Assembly (NCBI GenBank): GCA_016197365.1
Contig: JACPVS010000021.1
Span: 434,001-498,000, forward strand
Origin: Mycolicibacterium cosmeticum
GTDB taxonomy: Bacteria; Actinomycetota; Actinomycetes; Mycobacteriales; Mycobacteriaceae
DNA: 64,000 nt
Direction of reading: 5' to 3'
In this document: positions 34,218 through 43,199 of the stretch, one piece after another
Numbering within the stretch: position 1 is the stretch's first letter
Layout: every line of letters starts with the position of its first letter
Notes under the pieces: model-generated
Seen by the model: only the letters and a program-made list of their open reading frames with translations
What the model was told of the DNA's origin: nothing
The model's database searches: none
Position numbers and translations under genes: made by a program

Positions 34218-35236
34218 GCACACCGGTCACCGCCATCAAGTTCGGCGCGTTCGCCACCGTCGCGATCGCCCTGACCGCTGCGCTGTTCCTCATCTTCGCC
34301 GAATTCCGGGGCGGGAAGACCAGCGATTACACCGCTGTCTTCAGCGACGCTTCCAGCTTGCAGCCCGGCAACTCGGTGCGGGTGGCGGGGGTACGCGTGG
34401 GCACCGTCGGGTCCGTGACGTTGCGCAGCGACAACACCGTTCTGGTGTCGTTCGACACCGACCAGGACGTCGTGCTGACCAGTGGAACCCGAGCGGCTGT
34501 GCGCTACCTCAATCTGGTCGGCGACCGATATCTGGAATTGCTGGACGGGCCGGGAAACACCCAGGTGATGCCGCGCGGTTCGCAACTACCCATCGCCCGC
34601 ACCCAACCTGCGCTCGACCTCGATCTGCTGCTGGGCGGCCTCAAACCGGTCATCCGGGGCTTGCAACCACAAGACGTGAACGCGCTCACCTCGGCACTGC
34701 TGGAGATCTTTCAGGGCCAGGGCGACACCATGCAGTCGCTGGTGAGCAGGACCTCCTCGTTCACGAACACCTTGGCGGACAACAACGGAGCACTGGAACA
34801 ACTCATCGACAACCTCGACAAGGTGCTCGCGGCGATGGGCGACGAGGGCAAACGGTTCTCCGGGGCCCTCGATCGATTCGAACGGTTGACGACGGAGCTG
34901 GCGGCCGACCGCGACACCCTCGGCACCGCCATCGACTCGCTCAGCACGGGAACAGCGTCCATCGCAGATCTGCTGACCAACGCCCGACCTCCGCTGGCCG
35001 GCACCGTTGATCAGTTGAATCGCATGGCCCCGCTCCTTGACCACGACAAGGGGTTGATCGATTCCTCGCTCCAAAGGGCACCGGAGAACTTCCGCAAACT
35101 GGCCCGAGTGGGTTCCTACGGCAGCTTTCTGAACTACTACCTGTGCGGTGTCACCGTCCGGGTCTCCGATTTGCAAGGTCGTACGGCGGTTCTGCCGTGG
35201 ATCAAGCAAAAAGAGGGAAGGTGTTCCGAGCCCTGA
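34214..35236 (+). CDS. mceB: Mce family protein, MceB position
   Basis: 340 residues with a membrane helix at 10-32, Mce domain (FSDASSLQPGNSVRVAGVRVG, about 45-120) and a helical region to the end. ATG 34214 overlaps the mceA stop (ATGA). Similar in layout to MceB proteins of known mce operons, including the short C-terminus with NYYLCG. It probably contributes one subunit of the heterohexameric lipid shuttle. Confidence 0.9.
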   Translation: MSTPVTAIKFGAFATVAIALTAALFLIFAEFRGGKTSDYTAVFSDASSLQPGNSVRVAGVRVGTVGSVTLRSDNTVLVSFDTDQDVVLTSGTRAAVRYLNLVGDRYLELLDGPGNTQVMPRGSQLPIARTQPALDLDLLLGGLKPVIRGLQPQDVNALTSALLEIFQGQGDTMQSLVSRTSSFTNTLADNNGALEQLIDNLDKVLAAMGDEGKRFSGALDRFERLTTELAADRDTLGTAIDSLSTGTASIADLLTNARPPLAGTVDQLNRMAPLLDHDKGLIDSSLQRAPENFRKLARVGSYGSFLNYYLCGVTVRVSDLQGRTAVLPWIKQKEGRCSEP

Positions 35237-36297
35237 TGCTCAAGTACCGCAACGCCAACCTGGCCCGGCAAGGGTTCATCGGTGTGGTCCTGCTCCTGAT
35301 GATCGTCGCCATAGGCCTTCAACCGCAACAGATCGTCGCCTGGGCCACCAGCGTTCGATACCACGCCGAGTTCGCCGAAGCCGGCGGCCTGGCCACCGGT
35401 AACGAGGTGAAGGTGTCGGGTATGACGGTCGGCTCCGTCACCGACATCGCGCTCGGCGATCGGGGCGCCGAGGTGACGTTCGTCGTCGTGGGCGGGGTCC
35501 AAATCGGCGATCAGACCACGGCACACATCAGAACCGGATCTCTCCTGGGGGCAAGGACTTTGACGCTTGAGCCTGCCGGCAACACCCGGCTGCGCAGCGG
35601 CGCCGTCATACCGCTCACCAGGACCGGATCGCCGTACTCACTCAACGAGGCGGTCAACGAATTGACCACCACCGCCGCCGCGACGGACACGGATTCGCTC
35701 AACCAGTCCCTGGACACCTTGGCCTCGACTCTGGACCAGATCGCTCCGCAACTGGGACCTACCTTCGACGGACTGAGCAGACTGTCGAAGTCGTTGAACA
35801 GTCGAAGTGCCACCTTGGACAGTCTGTTGAAGAACGCCGCCAATGTCAGTGGCGTCCTCGCCGAGCGGAGCCAACAGGTGAACACCCTGATCCTCAACGG
35901 CAACGACCTCTTCGCGGTCTTGGTAGAACGCAGACAGGCCATCTCTGAACTCCTCGCCAACACCGCCGCAGTGGCGAAGAACATCACCGGACTCGTGGCC
36001 GACAACGAAGCCGAACTCGCACCCACACTCGACCGGCTCAATGCCGTGACCGCCATGTTGGAGAAGAATCGCGACAACCTGGCCCAGGCATTGCCGGGGC
36101 TGAAGAAGTTTCAGATGTCCGCCGCAGAGGCTGTCGCCAGTGGGCCCTACTACAGCGCCTATGTCCCCAACATCATCCCGCCCCAGTTCTTGCAGCCGTT
36201 CATCGACTATGCCTTCGGTTTCCGGCGTAACGACCCGAACCTGCCTCGGGCGGAGTTCCCGTTGCCCCGCAACGGAATACCCGGGGGGTCCCGGTGA
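35236..36297 (+). CDS. mceC: Mce family protein, MceC position
   Basis: 353 residues: membrane helix near 10-30, Mce domain with FAEAGGLATGNEVKVSGMTVG (outline 43-63), long helical domain, and a FLQPFIDYAFGFR segment typical of MceC. It lacks the long proline-rich tail of Mce1C. ATG 35236 overlaps the mceB stop as TGATG; GTG 35221 is an alternative that adds five residues. Confidence 0.88.
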   Translation: MLKYRNANLARQGFIGVVLLLMIVAIGLQPQQIVAWATSVRYHAEFAEAGGLATGNEVKVSGMTVGSVTDIALGDRGAEVTFVVVGGVQIGDQTTAHIRTGSLLGARTLTLEPAGNTRLRSGAVIPLTRTGSPYSLNEAVNELTTTAAATDTDSLNQSLDTLASTLDQIAPQLGPTFDGLSRLSKSLNSRSATLDSLLKNAANVSGVLAERSQQVNTLILNGNDLFAVLVERRQAISELLANTAAVAKNITGLVADNEAELAPTLDRLNAVTAMLEKNRDNLAQALPGLKKFQMSAAEAVASGPYYSAYVPNIIPPQFLQPFIDYAFGFRRNDPNLPRAEFPLPRNGIPGGSR

Positions 36298-37628
36298 AAG
36301 CGAGAAGCAGGATCCGCACCGGGGCATCGGTCGTGATGATCGGCGTGCTCGTGGCCTGCGCTTCATTGATCGTGCGCCACACGTTCTACGCGCCGCAGAC
36401 CATCACCGCCGAGTTCACCTCTGCCACCGGCTTGTACCCCGGCGACGAGGTGCGCATCGCCGGCGTGAAGGTCGGCACCATCCGTTCCATCGACGCCCAA
36501 CCAGACCAGGCGGTCGTCACCATGGAGGTGGACCACGCCGTGCGGGTGCCCGAAGCCGCGAAAGCGGTCATCGTCGCGCAGAACCTGGTGGCCGCCCGCT
36601 TCGTTGCGCTCGCGCCGCTCTACAAGCCGGGTGAGCCTCGGATGAACAGCGGCGCCGTCATCCCGCGTGAGCGAACCGCCATCCCGGTCGAATGGGACGA
36701 GGTGAAGGACCAATTATTCCGGCTGGCAAAAGAACTCGGGCCACGAGGGAATCTGTCCAGCAGCTCGATGGGTCACTTCATCGACAGCACGGCAAATGCC
36801 ATGGCCGGGAACGGCAACAAACTGCGTCAAACGCTGGCGCAATTGTCTCAACTCGCGCACATCCTCGCAGACGGGAGTGACGATATCGTCGCCACCATCG
36901 AGAATCTGCAGACCTTCGTCAGCGCGCTGCACGACAGCACCGATCAACTGGTGGTGTTCCAGGACCGCCTCGCCTCGTTCAGCACCGTGGTCAACGACAG
37001 CAGGAGTGATCTGGACGCCGCGATGTCAGAGCTGGCCGTGGCCGTAGGGGAAGTTCGGCGCTTCGTGGCGGGTACCCGCGACAAGACCGCCGAGCAGGTG
37101 CAGAGGCTGGCCAATGTCACCCAGGTGCTGGCAGATCATCGCCTTGACGTGGAGAACATCCTGCACGCCGCCCCGACATCGTTCGCGAACTCGTACAACA
37201 TCCTCAATCCGAACCTACCCGGCCCCGTCGGCACCTTCGTCGTCAACAATTTCTCCAACCCGGTCGCCTTCATCTGCGCCGCGGTCGGCGCGGTCGAGAA
37301 CGTGACGGCGTCCGAAACCGGCAAACTGTGCAGCCAATACCTGGGTCCCGTACTCAGCCTGCTCAACTTCAACTCCTTGCCCGGACCACCGCTGAATCCC
37401 TATCTGCAGTCGCAGGTGACGCCGGACAAAGTCGTCTACACCGACCCCGCCCTGGCTCCCGGCGGAACCGGCGGTGCACCCGTGCCACCGGAGACTCCCC
37501 CGTCGATATCCGCCTACTCCGGTGACGGTTCATCGCCGACGCTGCAACAGCTGCTCATGCCCGGCGCTCCTCCTGCCCCGCCGGGACCGATTCCGCCGCT
37601 CCCGGCCGAAGGGACACCACCGTCGTGA
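36294..37628 (+). CDS. mceD: Mce family protein, MceD position
   Basis: 444 residues with a membrane helix (10-30), Mce domain (FTSATGLYPGDEVRIAGVKVG), a helical domain, and a proline-rich C-terminus (about 400-444). The FANSYNILNPNLPGPVGTF segment is characteristic of MceD. The GTG start overlaps the mceC stop by four bases. Confidence 0.9.
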   Translation: MKARSRIRTGASVVMIGVLVACASLIVRHTFYAPQTITAEFTSATGLYPGDEVRIAGVKVGTIRSIDAQPDQAVVTMEVDHAVRVPEAAKAVIVAQNLVAARFVALAPLYKPGEPRMNSGAVIPRERTAIPVEWDEVKDQLFRLAKELGPRGNLSSSSMGHFIDSTANAMAGNGNKLRQTLAQLSQLAHILADGSDDIVATIENLQTFVSALHDSTDQLVVFQDRLASFSTVVNDSRSDLDAAMSELAVAVGEVRRFVAGTRDKTAEQVQRLANVTQVLADHRLDVENILHAAPTSFANSYNILNPNLPGPVGTFVVNNFSNPVAFICAAVGAVENVTASETGKLCSQYLGPVLSLLNFNSLPGPPLNPYLQSQVTPDKVVYTDPALAPGGTGGAPVPPETPPSISAYSGDGSSPTLQQLLMPGAPPAPPGPIPPLPAEGTPPS

Positions 37629-38881
37629 TCACCCGAGTACTCCGGCGCACCGCGGCCGCAGCCCTGTGCGTCGGTTTGTCCAGCACGGCCTGTGGATACA
37701 CCGGAGTGAATTCGCTTCCGCTTCCCGGCACGGTGGCAACCGGCGCCGATAGCGTCATCTACCACGTGCAGATGGCCAATGTTTCGACGCTGGAATCGAA
37801 TTCACCGGTCATGGTCAGTGACGTCGTGGTCGGCAGCGTCGGCAAGATGAGCGTGTCGAACTGGCATGCCGACGTCGTGGTACGCGTGCGGCCCGGTGTC
37901 GTCGTTCCGGCCAATGCGGTGGCCACCATCGGCCAGACCAGCCTGCTTGGTTCGATGCACCTGGCGCTCGACCCACCGCTCGGGCAGACCCCCGCCGGTC
38001 GGCTCGACCCGGGATCGACCATCGCCCTGGACAAGTCATCGACGTACCCGTCGACGGAGCAGACACTGTCCGCGCTGTCGGCAGTGGTCAATGGAGGTGG
38101 TCTCGGCCAGATCGGCGACTTCATCCACACGATGTCCACCGCTCTCTCGGGCCGCGAACCAGAGATCCGCCAGTTGATGTCCCGGCTCGACGCATTCGTC
38201 GGCACCGTCGATGGCCAGCGCGACCGATTCGCCCTCGCCATCACCGAACTGAACAGATTGACCGGTACCCTCGCCGACCAGCGGCGCGATATCACCGAGG
38301 CACTCCGCACCATCCCGCCCGCCCTCGACGTGCTGCTGCGGGAGCGGGCCCGGCTGGTCACTGCCTTCCAGAAGCTGGGTCAATTCAGCGACACCACCTC
38401 CGCGTTGGTGCACTCGGCGCAGTCCGACCTGGTGCGCAATCTCACCAATCTCGAACCCACGATCAAGTCACTCGCCGATGTCGGGCCCCAATTGGATACC
38501 ATCCTGGCGTATCTGCCGACATTCCCGTTGTCCCAGAACCTCATCGACCGCGGCCTCCGCGGCGACTACATGAACATCTTCGCCGGACTGGACATCACCA
38601 TCCCCCGGCTCAAGCGGTCCTTGTTCCTGGGCACCCGGTGGGGCGATCCGAACGCCCAGTTGGTGCCCGCTCCGGGAGAGCCGTTTCACCTCGACTACAC
38701 GTACCAACCTCTGGCTGCCGGGGTGGCTCCCGCGCCGCAGAGTGGTCCGTCGGCGCCACCACCGGCCGACCAGCCCCTCCTGCCGGTGACACCGCCAGCC
38801 GGGACGACACCTTCGCCGAGCCTCGCGGATCCGGTCTTCGCCGGGCCGTACGCCCCGGGCGCCACCGGCGGGGGCAACTGA
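37625..38881 (+). CDS. mceE: Mce family lipoprotein, MceE position
   Basis: 418 residues. The N-terminus carries a lipobox (LSSTAC, Cys about residue 23), as in the LprK/MceE lipoproteins. Mce domain 43-115, helical domain to about 340, then a Pro/Ala-rich tail. The GTG start overlaps the mceD stop by four bases. The lipid anchor places it on the outer face of the inner membrane. Confidence 0.9.
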   Translation: MITRVLRRTAAAALCVGLSSTACGYTGVNSLPLPGTVATGADSVIYHVQMANVSTLESNSPVMVSDVVVGSVGKMSVSNWHADVVVRVRPGVVVPANAVATIGQTSLLGSMHLALDPPLGQTPAGRLDPGSTIALDKSSTYPSTEQTLSALSAVVNGGGLGQIGDFIHTMSTALSGREPEIRQLMSRLDAFVGTVDGQRDRFALAITELNRLTGTLADQRRDITEALRTIPPALDVLLRERARLVTAFQKLGQFSDTTSALVHSAQSDLVRNLTNLEPTIKSLADVGPQLDTILAYLPTFPLSQNLIDRGLRGDYMNIFAGLDITIPRLKRSLFLGTRWGDPNAQLVPAPGEPFHLDYTYQPLAAGVAPAPQSGPSAPPPADQPLLPVTPPAGTTPSPSLADPVFAGPYAPGATGGGN

Positions 38882-40389
38882 TGCTGAGCCGCCTCGTCCG
38901 CACCCAGCTGATCATCTTCTCCGTCGCATCCCTGATCGGGGTGACGGTGATGCTCTTCGGCTATATGCAGCTCGCCACCTTCCTGGGCATCGGTCACATC
39001 ACGGTGAAGGTCGAATTGGCCGGAACCGGTGGACTGTACCGATTCGCCAATGTCACCTACCGCGGTGTCCAGATCGGAACGGTCACCAACGTGGAACCCA
39101 CGGCCGACGGCGCCACCGCGGTGCTCTCCCTGCAGTCCGATCCCAGAGTCCCGGCCGACGTCGCCGCCAACGTGCGCAGCGTCTCTGCCGTCGGCGAGCA
39201 GTATGTCGACCTGGTGCCGCGGGCCGGCGGTCCGCCCTACCTGGGCAACAATTCGATCATCAAGCGCGCTGACACCACGGTCCCCCGCAGCGCGGGCCCC
39301 GTTCTCGATCAACTGAGTGCGCTCGTCGCCAGTGTCCCCAAGGAGAAACTCTCCGACGTCCTCGACGAAACCTATGCCGCGTTCAACGGGGCGGGCTATG
39401 ACTTCGGCTCACTTCTGGAGTCCGGGTCCCGAATCGCTCGTGACGCCGACGCCACCGCCGACCGCACGTCCATCCTCATGCGGGACACCGCACCCCTGCT
39501 CGATTCGCAGGTCCGCAGCGCCGACTCCCTTCGCACCTGGACCCACAACATCAACGGAATCTCCCAGTCGTTGGTCGATCACGACAAAGATCTGCGAACC
39601 ATCCTGACCAAGACACCCGATGCGGCCAAAGAGGTTTCGCGGCTCCTCACCCAACTCAAACCGACGTTGCCGGTGCTGCTGGCCAACCTGACGACGGTGG
39701 GACAGATCGGGGTCACCTATAACGCGTCGCTGCGGCAGTTGCTCGTACTGCTACCGCCGTATATCGGCGGTTTCAGCTCGATGTCCAGCATGAACAATCC
39801 GACCGGCCAGTCGTTGGGGTCCTTCGCACTGATGAGTGGTGACCCACCGGCGTGTACGGTCGGCTTTCTTCCGCCGTCCTCATGGCGGTCGCCAGCGGAC
39901 ACATCGGAGATCGACACCCCGGACGATCTGTATTGCAAACTGCCGCAGGACTCTCCGATCGCCGTTCGCGGCGTTCGCAACAACCCGTGCATGGGGAAAC
40001 CCGGCAAGAGGGCGCCGACCGTCGAGATCTGCAACAGTGACCAACCCTACGAACCGCTCGCCATGCGGCAGCACGTCCTGGGGCCGTATCCGTTCGATCC
40101 GAATCTGATCGCCCAGGGCGTTCCCCCAGACTCCAGGGTCACCCGCGATGAGTTCACCTTTGGACCGGTGGAGGGCACGCCGTTGCCTCCGCCGGCGGCG
40201 CCGCAGCCGCCCGACGCCGCCCCCGCCTCATTCTCGGGCACGACCGAATCGGGTGGTATCTCGGCAGCCGTCACCCATTACGACCCCCACACCGGCCGGT
40301 ACATCGGCTCCGACGGTCGGATCTACCAGCAGTCCGATCTGGTGTCCGGGACGGCTACATCCAGTTGGCAGGGACTACTGCCGCACTGA
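38881..40389 (+). CDS. mceF: Mce family protein, MceF position
   Basis: 502 residues: membrane helix at 8-30, Mce domain (VELAGTGGLYRFANVTYRGVQ in outline), helical region to about 290, then a Cys-containing domain (DPPACTVGFLPPSSWR, LYCKLPQ, NNPCMG) and a Pro-rich C-terminus, as in MceF. ATG 38881 overlaps the mceE stop (TGATG). It ends the operon; its stop is four bases from the stop of the convergent thiolase-like gene. Confidence 0.9.
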   Translation: MLSRLVRTQLIIFSVASLIGVTVMLFGYMQLATFLGIGHITVKVELAGTGGLYRFANVTYRGVQIGTVTNVEPTADGATAVLSLQSDPRVPADVAANVRSVSAVGEQYVDLVPRAGGPPYLGNNSIIKRADTTVPRSAGPVLDQLSALVASVPKEKLSDVLDETYAAFNGAGYDFGSLLESGSRIARDADATADRTSILMRDTAPLLDSQVRSADSLRTWTHNINGISQSLVDHDKDLRTILTKTPDAAKEVSRLLTQLKPTLPVLLANLTTVGQIGVTYNASLRQLLVLLPPYIGGFSSMSSMNNPTGQSLGSFALMSGDPPACTVGFLPPSSWRSPADTSEIDTPDDLYCKLPQDSPIAVRGVRNNPCMGKPGKRAPTVEICNSDQPYEPLAMRQHVLGPYPFDPNLIAQGVPPDSRVTRDEFTFGPVEGTPLPPPAAPQPPDAAPASFSGTTESGGISAAVTHYDPHTGRYIGSDGRIYQQSDLVSGTATSSWQGLLPH

Positions 40390-40393
40390 CAGA

Positions 40394-41578
40394 TCAGACC
40401 GGCTCCGCCGTATACGCGACGATGCCACCGAAATTCGGTGCCGACTGGCAGGCGAGTCCCACCGAGACATCACGCTGCCGGTCTCCTGCCCGCTCCGACA
40501 GCTGCAGATAGCACTCGAGCATCTGTGGCACCCCATGCATGCGGCCGTTACCCAGCGCCCCGCCGCCCGACAGGGCGGGAACCCTTCCGGCGATATCGCT
40601 GTCGATACCGCCGTCCGCCACGAAGCGATGGGCCTCACCTACCGGGCAGATGCCCAGTGCCTCCAGCCAGAACCAGACGAACGGCGAGAAGCCGTCGTAC
40701 ACCTGGGGCAGGTCTACATCGTCGATCGTGAGACCGGTTTGGCGCCAGAGTCTTTGGACGGTCGCCGCCCCGCCATCCTGGATATCGTCGAGCGGCCAGT
40801 GCAACGGCAACCGGCGGGCACCGCCTGCACTGCCGGCGAAACCCGCCACATAGACCGGTTTGTTCGGTAAGTCACGCGCACGCTCGGCCGTGGCGAGGAT
40901 GAAGGTGGCGACCCCGTCTACCGGGATGTCGCAATCCAGCCGACAGATCGGGTCCACCAACATCGGTTCGGCCAGGTACTGCTCGACACTCAGGGACCGG
41001 CCATGCCAGTACGACCACGGGATGCGCGCTCCGTTCTTCCTGGCCTCTGTCACAACAGCCGCCATGGACTCCCGGCGCGCCCCGTAGCGTTGCAGGTATT
41101 CGTTGTACGGCAACGCGATCATGGCCAGCGGCCCGAAGAACCCCTGCGGTGCCGTCCACTGCTGGATGCCGCGGATCTCGCGCATCGCGTTGCCGTGGTA
41201 GCTGCCGGCCGGATTGTGTAGCGCACGATGCACCAGAACGTAATTGGCGGCGCCGCCGAGCAGCGCATTGACTCCCATACCGACTGAACCGCTGAGTTGG
41301 CCGATGCCGTCGAAACCCGCGACATACCGCGGATTCGCCCCGAGATTGCGGCTCAGCCAGGTCGAGGAGACCACGTCGATACCGTCGACCACTTGGCGCC
41401 CGCCGGCACTCGGCAGCAGGCTCGAGCTGACGAATCCGTCGATCTGGTCCACCGTCAGGCCCGCATCGGCGATCGCAGCCCTCGCGTTTTCGACGGCGAG
41501 TGCACCCAGGGGCCGACCGCTGCGGCGGGCCACCGTGGTGTGGGCATAGCCGACCACCGCAGCCCGGGTACCGGTCAT
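40394..41578 (-). CDS. Thiolase-like lipid-transfer protein (Ltp2-type aldolase candidate)
   Basis: 394-residue thiolase-fold protein of the SCP2-thiolase group. The usual nucleophilic Cys is missing: the equivalent loop reads GQLSGSVGMG. The LPQVYDGFSPFVWFWLEALG region resembles the Tyr-bearing segment of Ltp2. Together with a DUF35 partner (next gene, ATGA overlap), this matches the Ltp2-ChsH2 retro-aldolase of cholesterol side-chain breakdown, which splits a beta-hydroxyacyl-CoA. The exact substrate here is unknown. Confidence 0.85.
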   Translation of the reverse strand: MTGTRAAVVGYAHTTVARRSGRPLGALAVENARAAIADAGLTVDQIDGFVSSSLLPSAGGRQVVDGIDVVSSTWLSRNLGANPRYVAGFDGIGQLSGSVGMGVNALLGGAANYVLVHRALHNPAGSYHGNAMREIRGIQQWTAPQGFFGPLAMIALPYNEYLQRYGARRESMAAVVTEARKNGARIPWSYWHGRSLSVEQYLAEPMLVDPICRLDCDIPVDGVATFILATAERARDLPNKPVYVAGFAGSAGGARRLPLHWPLDDIQDGGAATVQRLWRQTGLTIDDVDLPQVYDGFSPFVWFWLEALGICPVGEAHRFVADGGIDSDIAGRVPALSGGGALGNGRMHGVPQMLECYLQLSERAGDRQRDVSVGLACQSAPNFGGIVAYTAEPV

Positions 41579-41988
41579 CGGACCAACTCGAAGGCAGGCA
41601 CCGATATTTCGGATGTCAGATCTTCGAACGCCACCCGCACGTGCGCACCGAGGCGCAGTTCGGCATCCACCCCGTCGACCAACCTGCCGATGAGACGCAG
41701 CTCGGACTGTTCCTCGAGCTCGACGTCGACGAGCACGAACGGCACCTCGAAACCGGGCAGGAACGCCTGACGCACCACCGTCCAAGACCGCACGATCGCG
41801 CGTCCGCTCACCGGGGTGAAGGTGTACCCGGGGTCGGTGGAACCACACGCACCGCAGATCACTTCGGGGGGCAGCGTCAAGGTGGCGCACTGCCGGCACC
41901 GCGCCACGGTCAGAACGTGTTCGGCGGCAGCTGCCCAGTACGGTGCGGACAACTCGTCGGGCACCGGGAGTGGTCGCTGTCCGGTCAC
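41575..41988 (-). CDS. DUF35 OB-fold protein with zinc ribbon
   Basis: 137 residues. The rubredoxin-like zinc ribbon is CRQCATLTLPPEVICGAC (residues 31-48), followed by an OB-fold beta barrel (GRAIVRSWTVV, PFVLVDVELEE). Such proteins bind acyl-CoA and partner with thiolase-like enzymes, here the next gene. The GTG start overlaps the CoA-transferase stop by four bases. Confidence 0.88.
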   Translation of the reverse strand: MTGQRPLPVPDELSAPYWAAAAEHVLTVARCRQCATLTLPPEVICGACGSTDPGYTFTPVSGRAIVRSWTVVRQAFLPGFEVPFVLVDVELEEQSELRLIGRLVDGVDAELRLGAHVRVAFEDLTSEISVPAFELVR

Positions 41989-43199
41989 GGGATGACACCG
42001 CCGTCGGCGAGCTCACCGATACGGTCCCAGTCGTATCCCAGTTCGTTCAGTACGGCCTCGGTGTGCTCGCCATGCTCGGGTGCTCGCCGCAGCGTGGGTG
42101 GTTGCCCGTCGAACTGCACTGGCACGGTCGGCAATCGGTATGACGCGCCATCGTCTGTCGCCACAGTGCCGACATAGGAGTTGGCCAGCACCTGCGGATC
42201 GTCGATCAGTTCTTCGACGGACTGGATCGGCGACCACGGCGCATCCAGCTTCGCCAGGATCTCCCTCCACTCCGCGAGGGTGTGTTCGGCAAAGATCGCG
42301 TCCAGTTCGGCAACACACGCCGCTCCGTTGGTGCGCCGCGCCGCGATGGTGCCGAACCGTTCGTCCTCGGCGAGATCAGGTCGACCCACAGTCCGGCAGA
42401 AGTCCGGCCAGTACCTGTCACCCTGCAGGAACATCAGCTGGATGTGCCGGTCATCCTTGGTTCGATAGGTGGCCGTCAACGGGCTGTACAGCGCGGTTCG
42501 GCCCGAGAAGCGTTGAACTACACCACCGTTCAGGGCCGCCAGCAGGTCCGAGGACAGCATCCACATCGCGGTGGCGAGCAGCGAGACGTCGACCACCGAT
42601 CCTTCGCCGGTACGGGTTCTCTTGAGCAGGGCCGCGGAGATCCCGAAGGCCAGCGCCATCGCCCCGTTCCGGTCGCCCATCGCACCGCGCTGACTGATCG
42701 GATAGTCCCGCTCCGGCGGGGTGAGGATATGCCCCACACCGCCCCGTGCCCAGAACGCGGAGCTGTCGTAGCCCGGCTGGTCGGCGTCCGGCCCGTTGAC
42801 GCCGAATCCGTTGCCCCGCGCATATATCAGTGCCGGGTAACGTTCCTTGACCGCTTCTGACCCCAGCCCCAGTCTTTCCAGCGCACCGGGCCGAAGACTG
42901 GTGAGCAGGACGTCCGCCGTCGCCAGCAGGTCGTGTAGCGCCGCGAGGCCGTCGGGCTTACGCAGGTCCAGCGCAACCGAACGTTTGCCTCGATTCGCCA
43001 GCGCCATCGAGAGATTCACCCCACCGCTGTCGGTGCCGATCCCCTGCGTCGCCAGCCCACGATACGGGTCTCCGTCGAGCCGTTCTATCCGGATCACGTC
43101 GGCGCCCCAGTCGGCCAGCAAGGCACCCGCCACCGGCACGAAAACCCACTGTGCAAGCTCGATGACCCGAACTCCGTCGAATGCTCCCGGCACCGTCAC
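41985..43199 (-). CDS. CaiB/BaiF class III CoA-transferase
   Basis: 404-residue family III CoA-transferase. It starts GVRVIELAQWVFVPVAGALLADWGADVIRIE in outline; the catalytic Asp is in GAMGDRNGAMALAFG (about 172-186), and VVDVSLLATAMWML follows. It moves CoA between carboxylic acids, or may act as a racemase. The GTG start overlaps the alpha/beta hydrolase stop by four bases. With FadD upstream, the operon has two ways to form CoA thioesters. Confidence 0.9.
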   Translation of the reverse strand: MTVPGAFDGVRVIELAQWVFVPVAGALLADWGADVIRIERLDGDPYRGLATQGIGTDSGGVNLSMALANRGKRSVALDLRKPDGLAALHDLLATADVLLTSLRPGALERLGLGSEAVKERYPALIYARGNGFGVNGPDADQPGYDSSAFWARGGVGHILTPPERDYPISQRGAMGDRNGAMALAFGISAALLKRTRTGEGSVVDVSLLATAMWMLSSDLLAALNGGVVQRFSGRTALYSPLTATYRTKDDRHIQLMFLQGDRYWPDFCRTVGRPDLAEDERFGTIAARRTNGAACVAELDAIFAEHTLAEWREILAKLDAPWSPIQSVEELIDDPQVLANSYVGTVATDDGASYRLPTVPVQFDGQPPTLRRAPEHGEHTEAVLNELGYDWDRIGELADGGVIP

